A stretch of 64,000 nt of DNA from Methanobacteriota archaeon (GTDB lineage: Archaea > Thermoplasmatota > Poseidoniia > Poseidoniales > Poseidoniaceae): assembly GCA_018650165.1 (NCBI GenBank), contig JABIGM010000018.1, positions 1 to 64,000 on the forward strand. The letters are read 5' to 3'. The position numbers were made by a program, and so were the translations under genes. Positions 1-9,613 of this stretch are shown in pieces. The notes below the pieces were generated by a model. That model saw only the letters and a list, made by a program, of their open reading frames with translations. It ran no database searches and was not told where the DNA came from. The number at the start of each line of letters is the position of its first letter. Position 1 is the first letter of the stretch.

Positions 1-504
1 GTGGTTGGACCAGTATTCAACTTGAATTTCTTTTACTCGCCACTAGAGGAAGAAATGCCTAAACTAGAACTCCTTGGTGTGGATTGGCGCTTTGAATCAT
101 CTTTAGATGGGCATGTTCGCTTACCTGCGCCTCAACAGATGACAATGCCTGCACACCAACAAATACCTGAGATGACAGTTGTTGGTCATAATACTGCCAC
201 AATTCGCGAATCACTTCTCGAGAAAGCATTCGAACTTGGTGAGAAATTTATTACTGCATCGAAGGAGCATTACGACCCAGGAATCATTGGTCCATTCTGC
301 TTGCAAACATGTATCGACAAGGACATGAATTACGCAATATATGATGTGGCTCCACGCGTAGGTGGAGGCACAAATGTGCATGTTTCGGTTGGCCATCCTT
401 ATGGCAATGCAACATGGAGAAAGCCTGTTTCAAGTGGTCGAAGAATCGCTATGGAAATCCGTCGTGCAGTGGAACAAGATCGCCTGTTGGAAGTATTAAC
501 ATAA
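1..504 (+). CDS. purP: FAICAR synthetase PurP, C-terminal part (cut by window edge)
   Basis: The visible 167 residues are the C-terminal part of archaeal PurP, the ATP-grasp enzyme that formylates AICAR with free formate and ATP in purine synthesis, replacing the folate-dependent bacterial PurH step. Seen: the conserved blocks GPFCLQ, YDVAPRVGGGTN and VGHPYGN followed by a GRRIAMEIR helix, all typical of the PurP C-terminal domain. The reading frame is open to base 1, so the true start lies upstream and the GTG at base 1 should not be taken as the start. It ends in TAA immediately before a GGTGAT ribosome-binding motif for the next gene, so the two may be co-transcribed. Confidence 0.93.
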   Translation: MVGPVFNLNFFYSPLEEEMPKLELLGVDWRFESSLDGHVRLPAPQQMTMPAHQQIPEMTVVGHNTATIRESLLEKAFELGEKFITASKEHYDPGIIGPFCLQTCIDKDMNYAIYDVAPRVGGGTNVHVSVGHPYGNATWRKPVSSGRRIAMEIRRAVEQDRLLEVLT

Positions 505-556
505 GGTGATTTGAATTTCTGAGAAATTTTGGATAATAATTTCATTTCTCGCATTC

Positions 557-2599
557 ATGCTACTCTTTGCAGGAGTAGGTTTGGCTTCAATTCGTGTAAA
601 GAAAGATACAACTGATGATTATTTGGTTGCAGGTCGTGGGATGCATCCTGCTCTTGCCGCACTTTCTGCAGTCAGTACATGGAACTCTGGCTACATGTTC
701 ATCGGTGCAATAGGTTTCACTTATGTGATGGGCTACAATGTAATTTGGCTGGCTATTGCATCAACACTTGGCCAACTTGTTGCATGGATGTGGTTATACA
801 AATTCATTCAGGAAGAAGGACACAAAAGAAATGTTAGGTCGCTATCATCTCTTGTTGGAGATAAGGCCGGTTCACCAGAAGCAAAATTGGCGGCTGTTCT
901 CTCAGTATTATTCCTAAGCATATATGCTGCAGCCCAACTAACATCTGGTGGTAAAGCATTGCTAGTAATGATGGGATGGTCTGAACTTGTAGGAATATTG
1001 ATTGGTTTCGTACTGGTCGTTGCTTACTGTTATGCTGGAGGAATCAGAGCATCCATCTGGACCGATGCCATTCAATCATGTGTGATGATAATTGGTTCTA
1101 TGATTCTGTGTTGGATTGCATTAGGAGAAGTTGGAGGCTTTAGCGGGATGAATTCTGGCCTTGAGTCTCAAGACACGGCCCTAACCAATATTATGCCACC
1201 CGATCTAATGTTTGGATTTTCGCTGTGGATTTTTGCTTTCCTACTTGGGGGATTAGCAGTCGCTGGCCAGCCACAAGTAGTGTCCAGAGTTATGACTCTC
1301 GGTTCAGAAAAAGACAGAAAACAAGCAATGGTTTGGTTCTTCGTTTGGCAGACTCCATTCATTATCTTGATGACCTTTGTTGGATTATCAAGTCGTGTAC
1401 TGTTCCCAAAGGCAGACAATTTTGACCCAGAATTAGGGCTTCCTATGCTAGCCATGGACACAATGCCGGCAATAGGAGTAGGTATGATTCTTGCATCTAT
1501 TTTCGCAGCAACTATGTCAACCGCAGACAGTCAGGTACTAGCCTGCACTGCTGCGATTACTGATGACATCAAACCAGAATGGAGGGAGGACCACAAGACT
1601 ACCAAGAAGGTCACATTAGTTGTCGCTGCTTTTGCAACTGCAATTTCAATAGGTGGACTTTACGTTCCGGGCGGAGATTCTGTGTTCAAGTTAGTAGTAC
1701 TAGCAGTATATGGACTAGGAAGCATATTTGTTCCTTTACTGATTATTCGTTGGATGGGATACAAACCAGATTCAACCCATTCCATCGTAATGATGGTTTC
1801 AGCATTTTCAGCAGTTATTCTTTGGTCATTGCTGCCAGCAATTATGGATTGGAAGTCCGTTGCCAGTGCAGATGGCGTGTTCCCTTCAGTACCGGGAATG
1901 GGTGCAGCCTTTGCAGCACACTTCATCATGAACGCAATGCGAACACCTGATGTTTCATCACTGGGAAGATTCAATTGGCCAGATAGTAAAAAGATTGGTA
2001 CTTTCGCCGCTATTATTATCATTCCACTAGCAGGACTTGAAGCTACTTATCTCGCTACAGCTCCTGATGCCATGGTGTCCTCAGAACCCGCTCCTGACTC
2101 GATGTGGACCTTAAGTGTTGAAGGTGAAGATATCTGGACTGAAGAAACGATTTTGATATCTGACGGAGCAACAGAATCCTTCTATTTTGATGTACCTTCT
2201 GATGCAGTTTTAATAACGTTCATCCTAAATTATTCAGAAAGCAATGAGGGCGGTGTTTTAGCAGTATGCGATGACATAGAAACAAGCCATGATCTTTCAG
2301 AATTATCACCGGAATTTAACAATGGCTCTGGAATTAGTGATTTGTCAGGAAAGTTATGCGGAAGTAATGGTTTAGGCGTTCTAAAAACAGTTGCAGACCA
2401 TTCCGAAAAGGACACATATGAAAGTCACATCAAATTTATCGAGAGATTGCAAGTTGAAAAACAGGATAGCAGTTTAGCAATTAATGTAAAAATCGATGTC
2501 GATAGAGGGACTCCATTAAATGGAGACAGTGGAGAAGAAATTTCGATTTCTTACGGGTACATTAGATACATATCACACAATCTAACTCAGATTGAATGA
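557..2599 (+). CDS. Sodium/solute symporter (SSS family) with C-terminal extracytoplasmic domain
   Basis: A PutP-like sodium-coupled transporter of about 12-13 membrane helices; the substrate cannot be told. Seen: the DDYLVAGR loop after helix 1, then AAQLTSGGKAL, a GGIRASIWTDAIQ segment and a TMSTADSQVLA block, all characteristic of the SSS family. After the last helix (about residue 495) come about 165 mostly polar residues with no membrane segment, an unusual tail predicted to lie outside. The start is uncertain: the first ATG (557) cuts helix 1 in half, whereas the same frame continues upstream to 515 and completes the helix. A GTG at 506 lies in that frame but is separated by a TGA at 512. 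The 3' end overlaps the convergent hydrolase gene by 18 bases. Confidence 0.88.
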   Translation: MLLFAGVGLASIRVKKDTTDDYLVAGRGMHPALAALSAVSTWNSGYMFIGAIGFTYVMGYNVIWLAIASTLGQLVAWMWLYKFIQEEGHKRNVRSLSSLVGDKAGSPEAKLAAVLSVLFLSIYAAAQLTSGGKALLVMMGWSELVGILIGFVLVVAYCYAGGIRASIWTDAIQSCVMIIGSMILCWIALGEVGGFSGMNSGLESQDTALTNIMPPDLMFGFSLWIFAFLLGGLAVAGQPQVVSRVMTLGSEKDRKQAMVWFFVWQTPFIILMTFVGLSSRVLFPKADNFDPELGLPMLAMDTMPAIGVGMILASIFAATMSTADSQVLACTAAITDDIKPEWREDHKTTKKVTLVVAAFATAISIGGLYVPGGDSVFKLVVLAVYGLGSIFVPLLIIRWMGYKPDSTHSIVMMVSAFSAVILWSLLPAIMDWKSVASADGVFPSVPGMGAAFAAHFIMNAMRTPDVSSLGRFNWPDSKKIGTFAAIIIIPLAGLEATYLATAPDAMVSSEPAPDSMWTLSVEGEDIWTEETILISDGATESFYFDVPSDAVLITFILNYSESNEGGVLAVCDDIETSHDLSELSPEFNNGSGISDLSGKLCGSNGLGVLKTVADHSEKDTYESHIKFIERLQVEKQDSSLAINVKIDVDRGTPLNGDSGEEISISYGYIRYISHNLTQIE

Positions 2600-3385
2600 C
2601 ATCCCTTCTTTGCCTACTTTCCAACCTAATTCAGTAACTGGTGTTTCATCTCTACACAGAGGATTTGTGTGATTTAGGTGGATGAATACTATTTCTCCAT
2701 CTCCTTCTCTGCGCTCACCAATCATCTGCAGTGTTTGTTCAACTGGTGGGTGAGGCACCTCACTCTGGTCTCGGTGCTTGAGTTCATCAGAACTGTAGAA
2801 TGTGCCATCGATAAGGGCGATGTCGACCTCGAAGTGGTTGAGCCAAGCTCTCAAGTCGTGACCACGAAGAGTTTCTTGCCAGGTATCGTGATCTGGTAGG
2901 AAAAGCAGAGTTTTCTCGGCTTTGATAAGATAGGCATGCATGTCAGAAAGTTCCGCTCGGTGCGGAACTTCGATGGCTTCAACCGTTACACCCGGTAATT
3001 GATACAAGGATGCAACCCTTGGAATGAAGACACCTTCAGAAAGTAGGTTGGACCAATGTGGAGTTCTTTCTATCAACTCAACCATTGATTTTGAGCAGTA
3101 TAGATTGACTCCTTTTGCAGCCATAGTTTCCTTTCCAAATAGCCCTAGACCATCGACATGACCAATATGAGCATGAGTGAGGAAGACAGAATCAACTTCG
3201 GTACAACCCCACAAACGCAATTGCTCACCAAGGTGGCGGGTTGCCTCGAACAGGTGCTTCCCACCATCTGCATCGGTTAATCCCAAAGATACAGGATACC
3301 TTTGTGTCAAGTTAGAACAACATTCGCAACCAACCTGTGGAACACCACCGTCCTGAGCCGTGCCCAGTAAGGTTACCGATACCAT
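2582..3385 (-). CDS. PqqB-like metallo-beta-lactamase-fold hydrolase
   Basis: A 267-residue metal-dependent hydrolase of the metallo-beta-lactamase fold. Seen: the N-terminal LLGTAQDGGVPQVGC segment closely resembles PqqB, and the zinc motif THAHIGHVDG fits HxHxxHxDG-type sites with the second His replaced by Ile-Gly-His spacing. Further His residues occur at VPHRAE, LPDHDT and HLNHTN. No other pyrroloquinoline quinone genes are visible, so a role in PQQ synthesis is unlikely to be safe to assign; distant PqqB relatives are often annotated only as MBL hydrolases. I chose ATG 3385 over the TTG just upstream because GAGGGA sits five bases before it. It ends inside the convergent symporter gene. 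Confidence 0.85.
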   Translation of the reverse strand: MVSVTLLGTAQDGGVPQVGCECCSNLTQRYPVSLGLTDADGGKHLFEATRHLGEQLRLWGCTEVDSVFLTHAHIGHVDGLGLFGKETMAAKGVNLYCSKSMVELIERTPHWSNLLSEGVFIPRVASLYQLPGVTVEAIEVPHRAELSDMHAYLIKAEKTLLFLPDHDTWQETLRGHDLRAWLNHFEVDIALIDGTFYSSDELKHRDQSEVPHPPVEQTLQMIGERREGDGEIVFIHLNHTNPLCRDETPVTELGWKVGKEGMSFNLS

Positions 3386-3416
3386 CAAATTCCCTCAATT
3401 TACAATAATCGCGGTT

Positions 3417-6400
3417 TCAAGTTCGCTGCCAATCGGCACCATTCCACCATAGTGTACTTCCATCACTCATGGACCTCCAGGTGTGCCCATTGGCATCAGT
3501 CCACTGTTGAACAACTGTTGGCTCAGGCGAAACCACTTGTTGAGGTGCAATTTCCATGTTGCCAGGAAGACTGGAAAGTGCAGGGCCTGTATGTTGAGGT
3601 TGTACATGCTGTGAATATAATCCCTGATTTACAGGCATAGCATTCATGTTTGGCATTTCAGGAATTGTATTTCCTTGGGACCAAATCTTGTCATCTTCAT
3701 CCGAATCCATTCTACGCATAATTAGTAATCCAATCACAATTACAACCACTAATACGCCGATTCCGATTCCCCCGTATGTGAGAATGCTGCTCCCTGATGA
3801 GTCAACAATTACTTCTTCGCAACCATTTTCCTTGGCTACTCCTGCAACTTCGGGACATTTGTCAGCATCTCTGCCATTCGGATTATCGCCAAACCCATCT
3901 TCGTCTGAATCATTCCATTGGGTTGGTTCTGTTGAGAATTTATCGATAATATCCGCCCAACCATCGCCATCGGTATCTACACACCCAAGTACATCTCCTT
4001 CAAAGGAATAGCCGGCCTCATCAGGACAGAAATCGGGGTTATTTCCAACTGGGTTATCTCCATACTGGTCTCCATCAGAATTTGCCCATTGTGTCGGGTC
4101 CATTGGATTCCAATCTGAGCCAAGTGATGGGTCGCCCCAGCCATCGCCATCAAAGTCTGGGCATCCTAGAATATCATTTGTTGAATTCCCAGGTACGTCT
4201 GGACAGTCATCTGCACCATCCGCTACACCATCCATATCTGAATCCTGATATTCATCAGGGTCATTGGGGAACCCATCCATGAAATTTGCCCAACCATCAC
4301 CATCACTATCCGGGCATCCAAGAATATCTTCCTGCCAAGAAGTCCCAAACAATGTAGGACATGCATCTTGGTCTCTTGCATACTGATAATATTCGCCTGG
4401 CCAATTAGAATTTCTGTCGAGCCAAGTGAGATTACCAAAATTATCTCCAAATCCATCTTCGTCCCAATCTGACCACTGTGTTTCATCTAGTGGGAAGGCG
4501 TCTGCACCATTTTCGATTGTCCAATCTTGATCGCCAGAAGAATAACCATCGCTATCGGGGTCAGGGCAGCCATATCTGTCTAGAACTGATGTTCCTTCCA
4601 AATTAATACAAGCATCGGGAGTGTTTCCATCTTGGTTGTCACCATATCCATCTCCGTCAGCATCATCCCATTGAGTAGGATCGTTGTCAAAGGCATCATC
4701 ATCATCAGACCAACCATCACCATCAGTGTCGGGACAGCCAATTGCCCCACCTAGTGTGGAATTACCTGCAGAATTAGGGCATGTATCTTCAATATCAGCC
4801 CAGCCATCATCATCGGAGTCTATGCAACCTTGGTATGCGCCGAGTGTCGAATTTCCAGCAATTTTGTTACAGTCATCTGCAGCATCATCATAGCCATCTC
4901 CATCATCATCAAGATCCTCGTCAGCATCTCTGCAGCCATCACTATCTATGTCATTAGAAGTATCTGAAACCCACCAATTTCGTGGTGGAGAATAAGAACT
5001 CATACAACCGTCAGAATCATCATCAATTCCATCGTTATCATCATCATCGTCTTCGCTAGAGTCTTTACATCCATCATTATCGAAGTCGGTTGTTGAATTA
5101 CTGGTCCAATTCCAAGCTCCGCCACGCGGACAGTCATCACCAGAATTGTCAGTGATTCCATCATTATCATCATCATAATCGCATTCGTCGCCATTACCAT
5201 CAAGGTCACTGTCATACTGTAGTGGATTATTGTCATCAGGGCAGTTGTCTGTGAGATCATTTACTCCATCATTATCTCTGTCAGCATTATTTATTGGGTC
5301 AAGACTCCAAATAACCAAATCAAGGCCACCTGAACTCGTTACGGATTGTGTACCCTTGTTAATCGTTGATTGGAAAGAGCCTAAAGCGGCTGGTTTATCA
5401 GTCATGTTGAGTGCTAAATCTGCAAATAAATCATCGGCAGTTCCCCCAAGATTCTCTACCCATTGCCATGTGCCCATGCTGTCGAGTTGTGCAACGTACA
5501 AATCCAAACCACCGTTTGTGTTTGTAACATGAATTCCAAAGTCTGCTGAGCCTCCAATCATTCCACCAGCAATAAAATCACCATTCGAAGTTTCTGCGAT
5601 TGAATAAACTCTCTCTAAAGAAGAACTTCCACCGGCGCTTGTAGCCCATGAGGAGGCTCCTGATTTCAGTAACTTGACGACATAACCATCTCCATTACCC
5701 TTGTCAGAAAGTGTATTTTGATTTCCAGCATCAAGTGAACCCAAAAATACACCTGAAACCACAATATCATCGGTTTGTGTGACTATCAAATCGTGTGGGA
5801 TATTGATTTCACTGGCAGCACTAGAGAGACCAATTACATCCTGAACTACTCCCTGTGCACTCCATTTTATCACTACTGTGTCGGCTTGGCTTACTGCCTG
5901 GTGAGACTTCCCGTTAGCTGAAAATGTTCCTGATGTGGTTCCTGCTTGCCAAATAGTTCCCATTGAATCTACACTAACTGGTCCGCCTTCTTCATCACCG
6001 ATCCCGCCTGCAGTAGTTACCCAATTCAAAATACCAGAATTGGCATCTAAACTAGCAATAAATAATTCTGAGTCGGTATTATTTGCGTTTATTCCTCCAA
6101 AGTCAGTATAGCCTTTTTGAGTACCAGATACAATAACGTCCCCCGAAAGAGATGCTGCTAAGCCAGTAACAATGCTACTGTTGCCTACTGAATTTGTGGC
6201 TGTATCAAACGCAACAGCCCACATCCACTGACCCCCAGGGCCAACCTTTGCAATGAAACCATCACCATATCCATTTTGAGCGCTTAACAGTGTACTACCA
6301 AAGTTCACATCGCCAAATATTAATCCGCCAATAAATATGTCACCACCAATCGAACTCGTCATCGATGTAACCAAGGTTAACCCTTGAGTTGCATCCGGCA

Positions 6401-6737
6401 TTATTGCCCACAACCAGTTGCCTTGTGAATCAATTGAAGCAACATATGAATCTGCATCTAGTTGATTATTGTAAACCGAAGTCGCTTGCAATTGGAATGC
6501 ACCAAATGTCAACGAATTTCTCGTATCTCCCGAAATTACCCATCCGTTAGGTGTTGCCTCGATTTGTGATCCATTAACATGCCCTGTTGAGGTACCGGCT
6601 TGTACCAGCATTTCGGGTTCTGAATCCGCAAATAGCGTACGCTCTGAATCTTCGAGAACGGATATATTCGTAACAGGGACTAGACTACCCAGTAGTAGAA
6701 CAAGTATTGATAGGCTCAATACAGAACGATTGCGCAT
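3417..6737 (-). CDS. Secreted, membrane-anchored giant protein with thrombospondin type 3 calcium repeats
   Basis: A 1106-residue surface protein of unknown binding partner. Seen: a signal peptide (about residues 1-25, SVLSLSILVLLLGSLVP); a region to about 480 with repeated propeller-like units (GGxxxGDxxFG, GGSADFG, SGVFLGSLDAG), resembling SBBP-type beta-propeller repeats; then about 500 residues of acidic DxDxDGxxD thrombospondin type 3 repeats with paired cysteines (CPDxDGDGW, CPDDNNP); a single membrane helix near 983-1008 followed by RRMDSDEDD; and a cytoplasmic tail of about 80 residues with Pro/Gln/Met-rich sequence ending in a Trp-rich motif (GHTWRSM...STLWWNGADW). Such repeats bind calcium and form stiff stalks. 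The acid-rich repeats create many spurious open frames on the opposite strand. Confidence 0.85.
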   Translation of the reverse strand: MRNRSVLSLSILVLLLGSLVPVTNISVLEDSERTLFADSEPEMLVQAGTSTGHVNGSQIEATPNGWVISGDTRNSLTFGAFQLQATSVYNNQLDADSYVASIDSQGNWLWAIMPDATQGLTLVTSMTSSIGGDIFIGGLIFGDVNFGSTLLSAQNGYGDGFIAKVGPGGQWMWAVAFDTATNSVGNSSIVTGLAASLSGDVIVSGTQKGYTDFGGINANNTDSELFIASLDANSGILNWVTTAGGIGDEEGGPVSVDSMGTIWQAGTTSGTFSANGKSHQAVSQADTVVIKWSAQGVVQDVIGLSSAASEINIPHDLIVTQTDDIVVSGVFLGSLDAGNQNTLSDKGNGDGYVVKLLKSGASSWATSAGGSSSLERVYSIAETSNGDFIAGGMIGGSADFGIHVTNTNGGLDLYVAQLDSMGTWQWVENLGGTADDLFADLALNMTDKPAALGSFQSTINKGTQSVTSSGGLDLVIWSLDPINNADRDNDGVNDLTDNCPDDNNPLQYDSDLDGNGDECDYDDDNDGITDNSGDDCPRGGAWNWTSNSTTDFDNDGCKDSSEDDDDDNDGIDDDSDGCMSSYSPPRNWWVSDTSNDIDSDGCRDADEDLDDDGDGYDDAADDCNKIAGNSTLGAYQGCIDSDDDGWADIEDTCPNSAGNSTLGGAIGCPDTDGDGWSDDDDAFDNDPTQWDDADGDGYGDNQDGNTPDACINLEGTSVLDRYGCPDPDSDGYSSGDQDWTIENGADAFPLDETQWSDWDEDGFGDNFGNLTWLDRNSNWPGEYYQYARDQDACPTLFGTSWQEDILGCPDSDGDGWANFMDGFPNDPDEYQDSDMDGVADGADDCPDVPGNSTNDILGCPDFDGDGWGDPSLGSDWNPMDPTQWANSDGDQYGDNPVGNNPDFCPDEAGYSFEGDVLGCVDTDGDGWADIIDKFSTEPTQWNDSDEDGFGDNPNGRDADKCPEVAGVAKENGCEEVIVDSSGSSILTYGGIGIGVLVVVIVIGLLIMRRMDSDEDDKIWSQGNTIPEMPNMNAMPVNQGLYSQHVQPQHTGPALSSLPGNMEIAPQQVVSPEPTVVQQWTDANGHTWRSMSDGSTLWWNGADWQRT

Positions 6738-6774
6738 GACCTATGGTCATGACACAGACTGATGAAACCTTTGT

Positions 6775-7659
6775 TCACAAGTTTCTGTGAAGAGTTCCTG
6801 TTACACCATCAAGAATCCATTTTGATCCAGTACCATCACGACTAATGTGAGCAGGTACTAACACATCATATGTGTCTACAATGGCTCCTTCATTTTCGAA
6901 TCTCCACCAACGAAGTAAATCCCCCATTCCATCGGAATGTGCTCGCCGTTCTGAAAGAATATCTGTGAAATCTGGCTTAGGGTTAATTTCTAAATACTCT
7001 TGATTGAGTAATGGTGATTTATCTAGTAATTCTACCTCATGTAGAAGATGGAGTCCACCACAATTCAATACCCAACGAGAAATTTCATCTTCAGCGGGTC
7101 CTTTTAGAAGACCTCTCACATTGTGAATTTTTCCTGGAATCAATACTGGCTTAGCCATTGAAATATCTAGGCCTTCGCTATCGAGTTGCGTGAAATCATT
7201 CCTCGGCTTGAGGGTGAATGGTCCAGTACCTGCAAACATTTCAGGTTCTGTTTCATTCGTAACTAATTCTTCTTCATCGATTATAACAAGGCTTCCATCA
7301 AGTACTGAATGGCCAATAAATGCAGCTAATTCATTCTGAGTCCAAATGGTCAGATTTCGTTCAACCCGCTGCGGGGTATCCTCTATATTGAAAGTTATTT
7401 TACGCTCTGCAATAATCAGGTGATCCCCACGCGGTGCATCAAACAACCATGTCTCAATGCCTGCTAAATCCAAGGGTGCAAAACCTTGTCCTGAAGTCCA
7501 CACATCCATTCCATCTGACATTCCCAAATTGAAATGTTCAGGCGATACATCATACAGACTGCCCAGCCATGTGATTACACCTGGGGAAGTGACCGGGGCT
7601 GAATCAGAATCTAGGCTAACGCCCAAACGCTTCAAAACAGCGACCAAGTCAAGGGCCAT
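6775..7659 (-). CDS. Conserved-looking protein of unknown function
   Basis: A 294-residue soluble protein that I do not recognise. It has no signal peptide or membrane helix, few cysteines and an acidic composition. The N-terminal half contains ITWLGSLYDVSPEHFNLG and an ETWLFDAPRGDHLIIAERK segment; the second half carries KIHNVRGLLKGPAEDEI and DLLRWWRFENEGAIVDTYDVLVPAHI. The codon use and uninterrupted frame look genuine. It lies on the same strand just after L30e, in the place where many archaea keep nusA and the ribosomal S12/S7 genes, with a 30-base gap, so it may be read from the RNA polymerase operon. No function is proposed. Confidence 0.7.
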   Translation of the reverse strand: MALDLVAVLKRLGVSLDSDSAPVTSPGVITWLGSLYDVSPEHFNLGMSDGMDVWTSGQGFAPLDLAGIETWLFDAPRGDHLIIAERKITFNIEDTPQRVERNLTIWTQNELAAFIGHSVLDGSLVIIDEEELVTNETEPEMFAGTGPFTLKPRNDFTQLDSEGLDISMAKPVLIPGKIHNVRGLLKGPAEDEISRWVLNCGGLHLLHEVELLDKSPLLNQEYLEINPKPDFTDILSERRAHSDGMGDLLRWWRFENEGAIVDTYDVLVPAHISRDGTGSKWILDGVTGTLHRNL

Positions 7660-7689
7660 AGACTTGCGAGAAAACCGATGTCTTTAGTT

Positions 7690-7989
7690 TCACGCTAGAT
7701 TGCCACTAAGTGTCAGCAATTCTGAATCGCCCGCATCAACGACAGTAATTGTCGAGACACTGAATGGTTTTCCAGATGCTACACCCAAATCGCGGTTAAC
7801 CATAACAGTTCGGTGGATGGTTATTCCCGGGTGCTTTGCAGAAAGTTCATCCACATACTCTTGTGGGCAGTTTGCTGCTAGAATAACGCACTTGGCATCA
7901 CCCTTAGCACATGCATCTACTGCTTGGCGTTGTCCAAACAATAGTTTTCCGGTCGTACTTGCAAGCTTCAATTGTCTACTTATATCCAT
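7690..7989 (-). CDS. rpl30e: Ribosomal protein L30e
   Basis: A 99-residue member of the L7Ae/L30e RNA-binding family, the archaeal/eukaryotic large-subunit protein L30e. Seen: the N-terminal LKLASTTGKLLFGQRQAV block, the AKCVILAANCP strand-turn and LGVASGKPFSVSTITVVDAGDSE at the C-terminus, all as in archaeal L30e. Length matches the family. A strong ribosome-binding site (GGAGGA, seven bases ahead of ATG 7989) marks the start. Position directly after rpoA'' is the classic archaeal arrangement. Confidence 0.93.
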   Translation of the reverse strand: MDISRQLKLASTTGKLLFGQRQAVDACAKGDAKCVILAANCPQEYVDELSAKHPGITIHRTVMVNRDLGVASGKPFSVSTITVVDAGDSELLTLSGNLA

Positions 7990-8026
7990 ATTTCATTCCT
8001 CCGCGTTATGCATCTCAATGTTGAAT

Positions 8027-9613
8027 TTACTTTTTGCCTTTTTTGGCTTTTTTGTCTTCTTCTGGGATGTAATATAACTGTACAGACCCAGTACCTAGAC
8101 TGATCGGCTGTCCTACGATGATATTCTCTGCGACACCTGTTAGGTTGTCACGTTCACCAATAATTCCAGCCTTCAATAGGTGGTTTACTGTAACTTCGAA
8201 TGCTGCACGAGCAAGGATAGAGTGCTTGGTTCCAGACACACCATGGCGTCCAATAGCACGAACTTCTCCTTCGCTAGTCATTACATCTGCAACCATTAAC
8301 AAGTGGCGTACGTCAACTTCTAGACGTGCTCCATCAAGTGTGGCTTGCAGTTCGTCGATAATGGCTTGACGTGCTGCTTCAATTCCAAGATACTCGTAAA
8401 TTTCGATAATGTTGTTGGTGTAAGTACGTGAACGGTCGATTCCTTCCATGTCAGAAACTCTCGAAAGGTTACTACCAATCGTCGAAAGATAGTACTCGCC
8501 AGTTTTGTCATCAAGTTGAACGTTAGCACGCTCAACATTTGGAACTCCCTTCAAACGCATGTCTTTGATTTTATCTTCCAATTGAAGTAGTTCAGTGTAA
8601 GATGGTGGGTTCTCAGCAAGTGTCTTCAGGTCATCTTCAGTTTGAACACCTGGTATTAGAGTCAATACTGATGGGTTCTTCTCTTTGTCAGCCTCGACAT
8701 AGAGTCGAAGTGCACGCTCGAGTTTGTCCTTGACTTCAGCCGGAGTCATTCCCTTCTGCTTCAAGTTACCTTTCTTCAATTTCAGAACCAGGCGACGCTG
8801 AGCGACATCTGTTTCAATATCAGCAATGTTCACTGTGGTTGTAATTTCAATTGATGCTGCTAGTTTACGTGCTGCATCTGCAGAGGTACTGTTGGCTCCG
8901 TCAAGACGGATTGTCATAGTAGGCGTGTTTGGTACTTTACGTGCGTCAACAATCTCGATAATACGCGGTAGACCCTGTGTTACGTTTACAGTTGCAACAC
9001 CAGCATAGTGGAAAGTACGCATAGTCATCTGAGTACCTGGTTCTCCAATAGATTGTGCAGTGATAATTCCTGCAGCCTCGAAAGGATCTATCTTAGCAAT
9101 TTTCTGTGCTTTACCTGCCTCAACAACTAGTGCCTCAGCCTTTTTCTTAGTTAACTTTGAAATTTCACGGTCATGTACTGCGACAGTCAAATCGTGGATA
9201 GTCATCTGAGAAAATTTCAGGTCCAAAGATTCAGCTGCTGCTTTAATGGACTTAAACACCGGGTCATCCGCAAGGTCATCGACATAAGTAGCCAATTTGA
9301 TTTCAGGGTCATATGGTTCCAAGACCTGTACTGCCTTTGCTGTACGGCGGCGGCGTGTTCCTCGACGAAGTCGAACAGAAGCAATGTTTGAATTATCGCC
9401 ACCTGTAGAATCTCTACTCGATGAGGATGCACCAGTAATAATTCCATGTATTCGGGCTGCAGTGTCAGAATCGGTTTCACAGAACTGAGCAATTTCTTGT
9501 GCTGTCAGTACCTTTACGTCATCCCACTTGCGGTCATCTGCCAACTTGTGAGCAAATTCTTCAGGTACTAACATGTCCATGAGCTTCTTCTTTGTTGCAC
9601 TCTTTACTACCAT
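8027..9613 (-). CDS. rpoA2: RNA polymerase subunit A'' with extra N-terminal domain
   Basis: The C-terminal part of the archaeal largest RNA polymerase subunit. Seen: the trigger-loop/bridge region [19 protein letters not shown] followed by [17 protein letters not shown] and the late block [20 protein letters not shown], all diagnostic. At 528 residues it is longer than the usual roughly 390. Much of the excess is at the N-terminus, where residues 1-60 are homologous to the start of RpoH in the same operon, followed by a basic linker ([13 protein letters not shown]). The C-terminus is a lysine-rich tail ([11 protein letters not shown]). I start at ATG 9613, which overlaps the rpoA' stop by one base (TGATG) and gives the same MVVKSATKK beginning as RpoH. 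Confidence 0.95.
   Translation of the reverse strand: MVVKSATKKKLMDMLVPEEFAHKLADDRKWDDVKVLTAQEIAQFCETDSDTAARIHGIITGASSSSRDSTGGDNSNIASVRLRRGTRRRRTAKAVQVLEPYDPEIKLATYVDDLADDPVFKSIKAAAESLDLKFSQMTIHDLTVAVHDREISKLTKKKAEALVVEAGKAQKIAKIDPFEAAGIITAQSIGEPGTQMTMRTFHYAGVATVNVTQGLPRIIEIVDARKVPNTPTMTIRLDGANSTSADAARKLAASIEITTTVNIADIETDVAQRRLVLKLKKGNLKQKGMTPAEVKDKLERALRLYVEADKEKNPSVLTLIPGVQTEDDLKTLAENPPSYTELLQLEDKIKDMRLKGVPNVERANVQLDDKTGEYYLSTIGSNLSRVSDMEGIDRSRTYTNNIIEIYEYLGIEAARQAIIDELQATLDGARLEVDVRHLLMVADVMTSEGEVRAIGRHGVSGTKHSILARAAFEVTVNHLLKAGIIGERDNLTGVAENIIVGQPISLGTGSVQLYYIPEEDKKAKKGKK

Noticed and set aside
4600-5260. Tandem repeats that could be a CRISPR or satellite
   Set aside because: The repetition is of short acidic codon patterns inside one coding frame, with no constant repeat and spacer lengths.
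3452-5532. Several open frames on the plus strand opposite the calcium-repeat protein, with Ser/Pro/His-rich products
   Set aside because: They are antisense shadows of the DxDxDG repeats; composition is low-complexity and no homology or ribosome-binding sites are visible.
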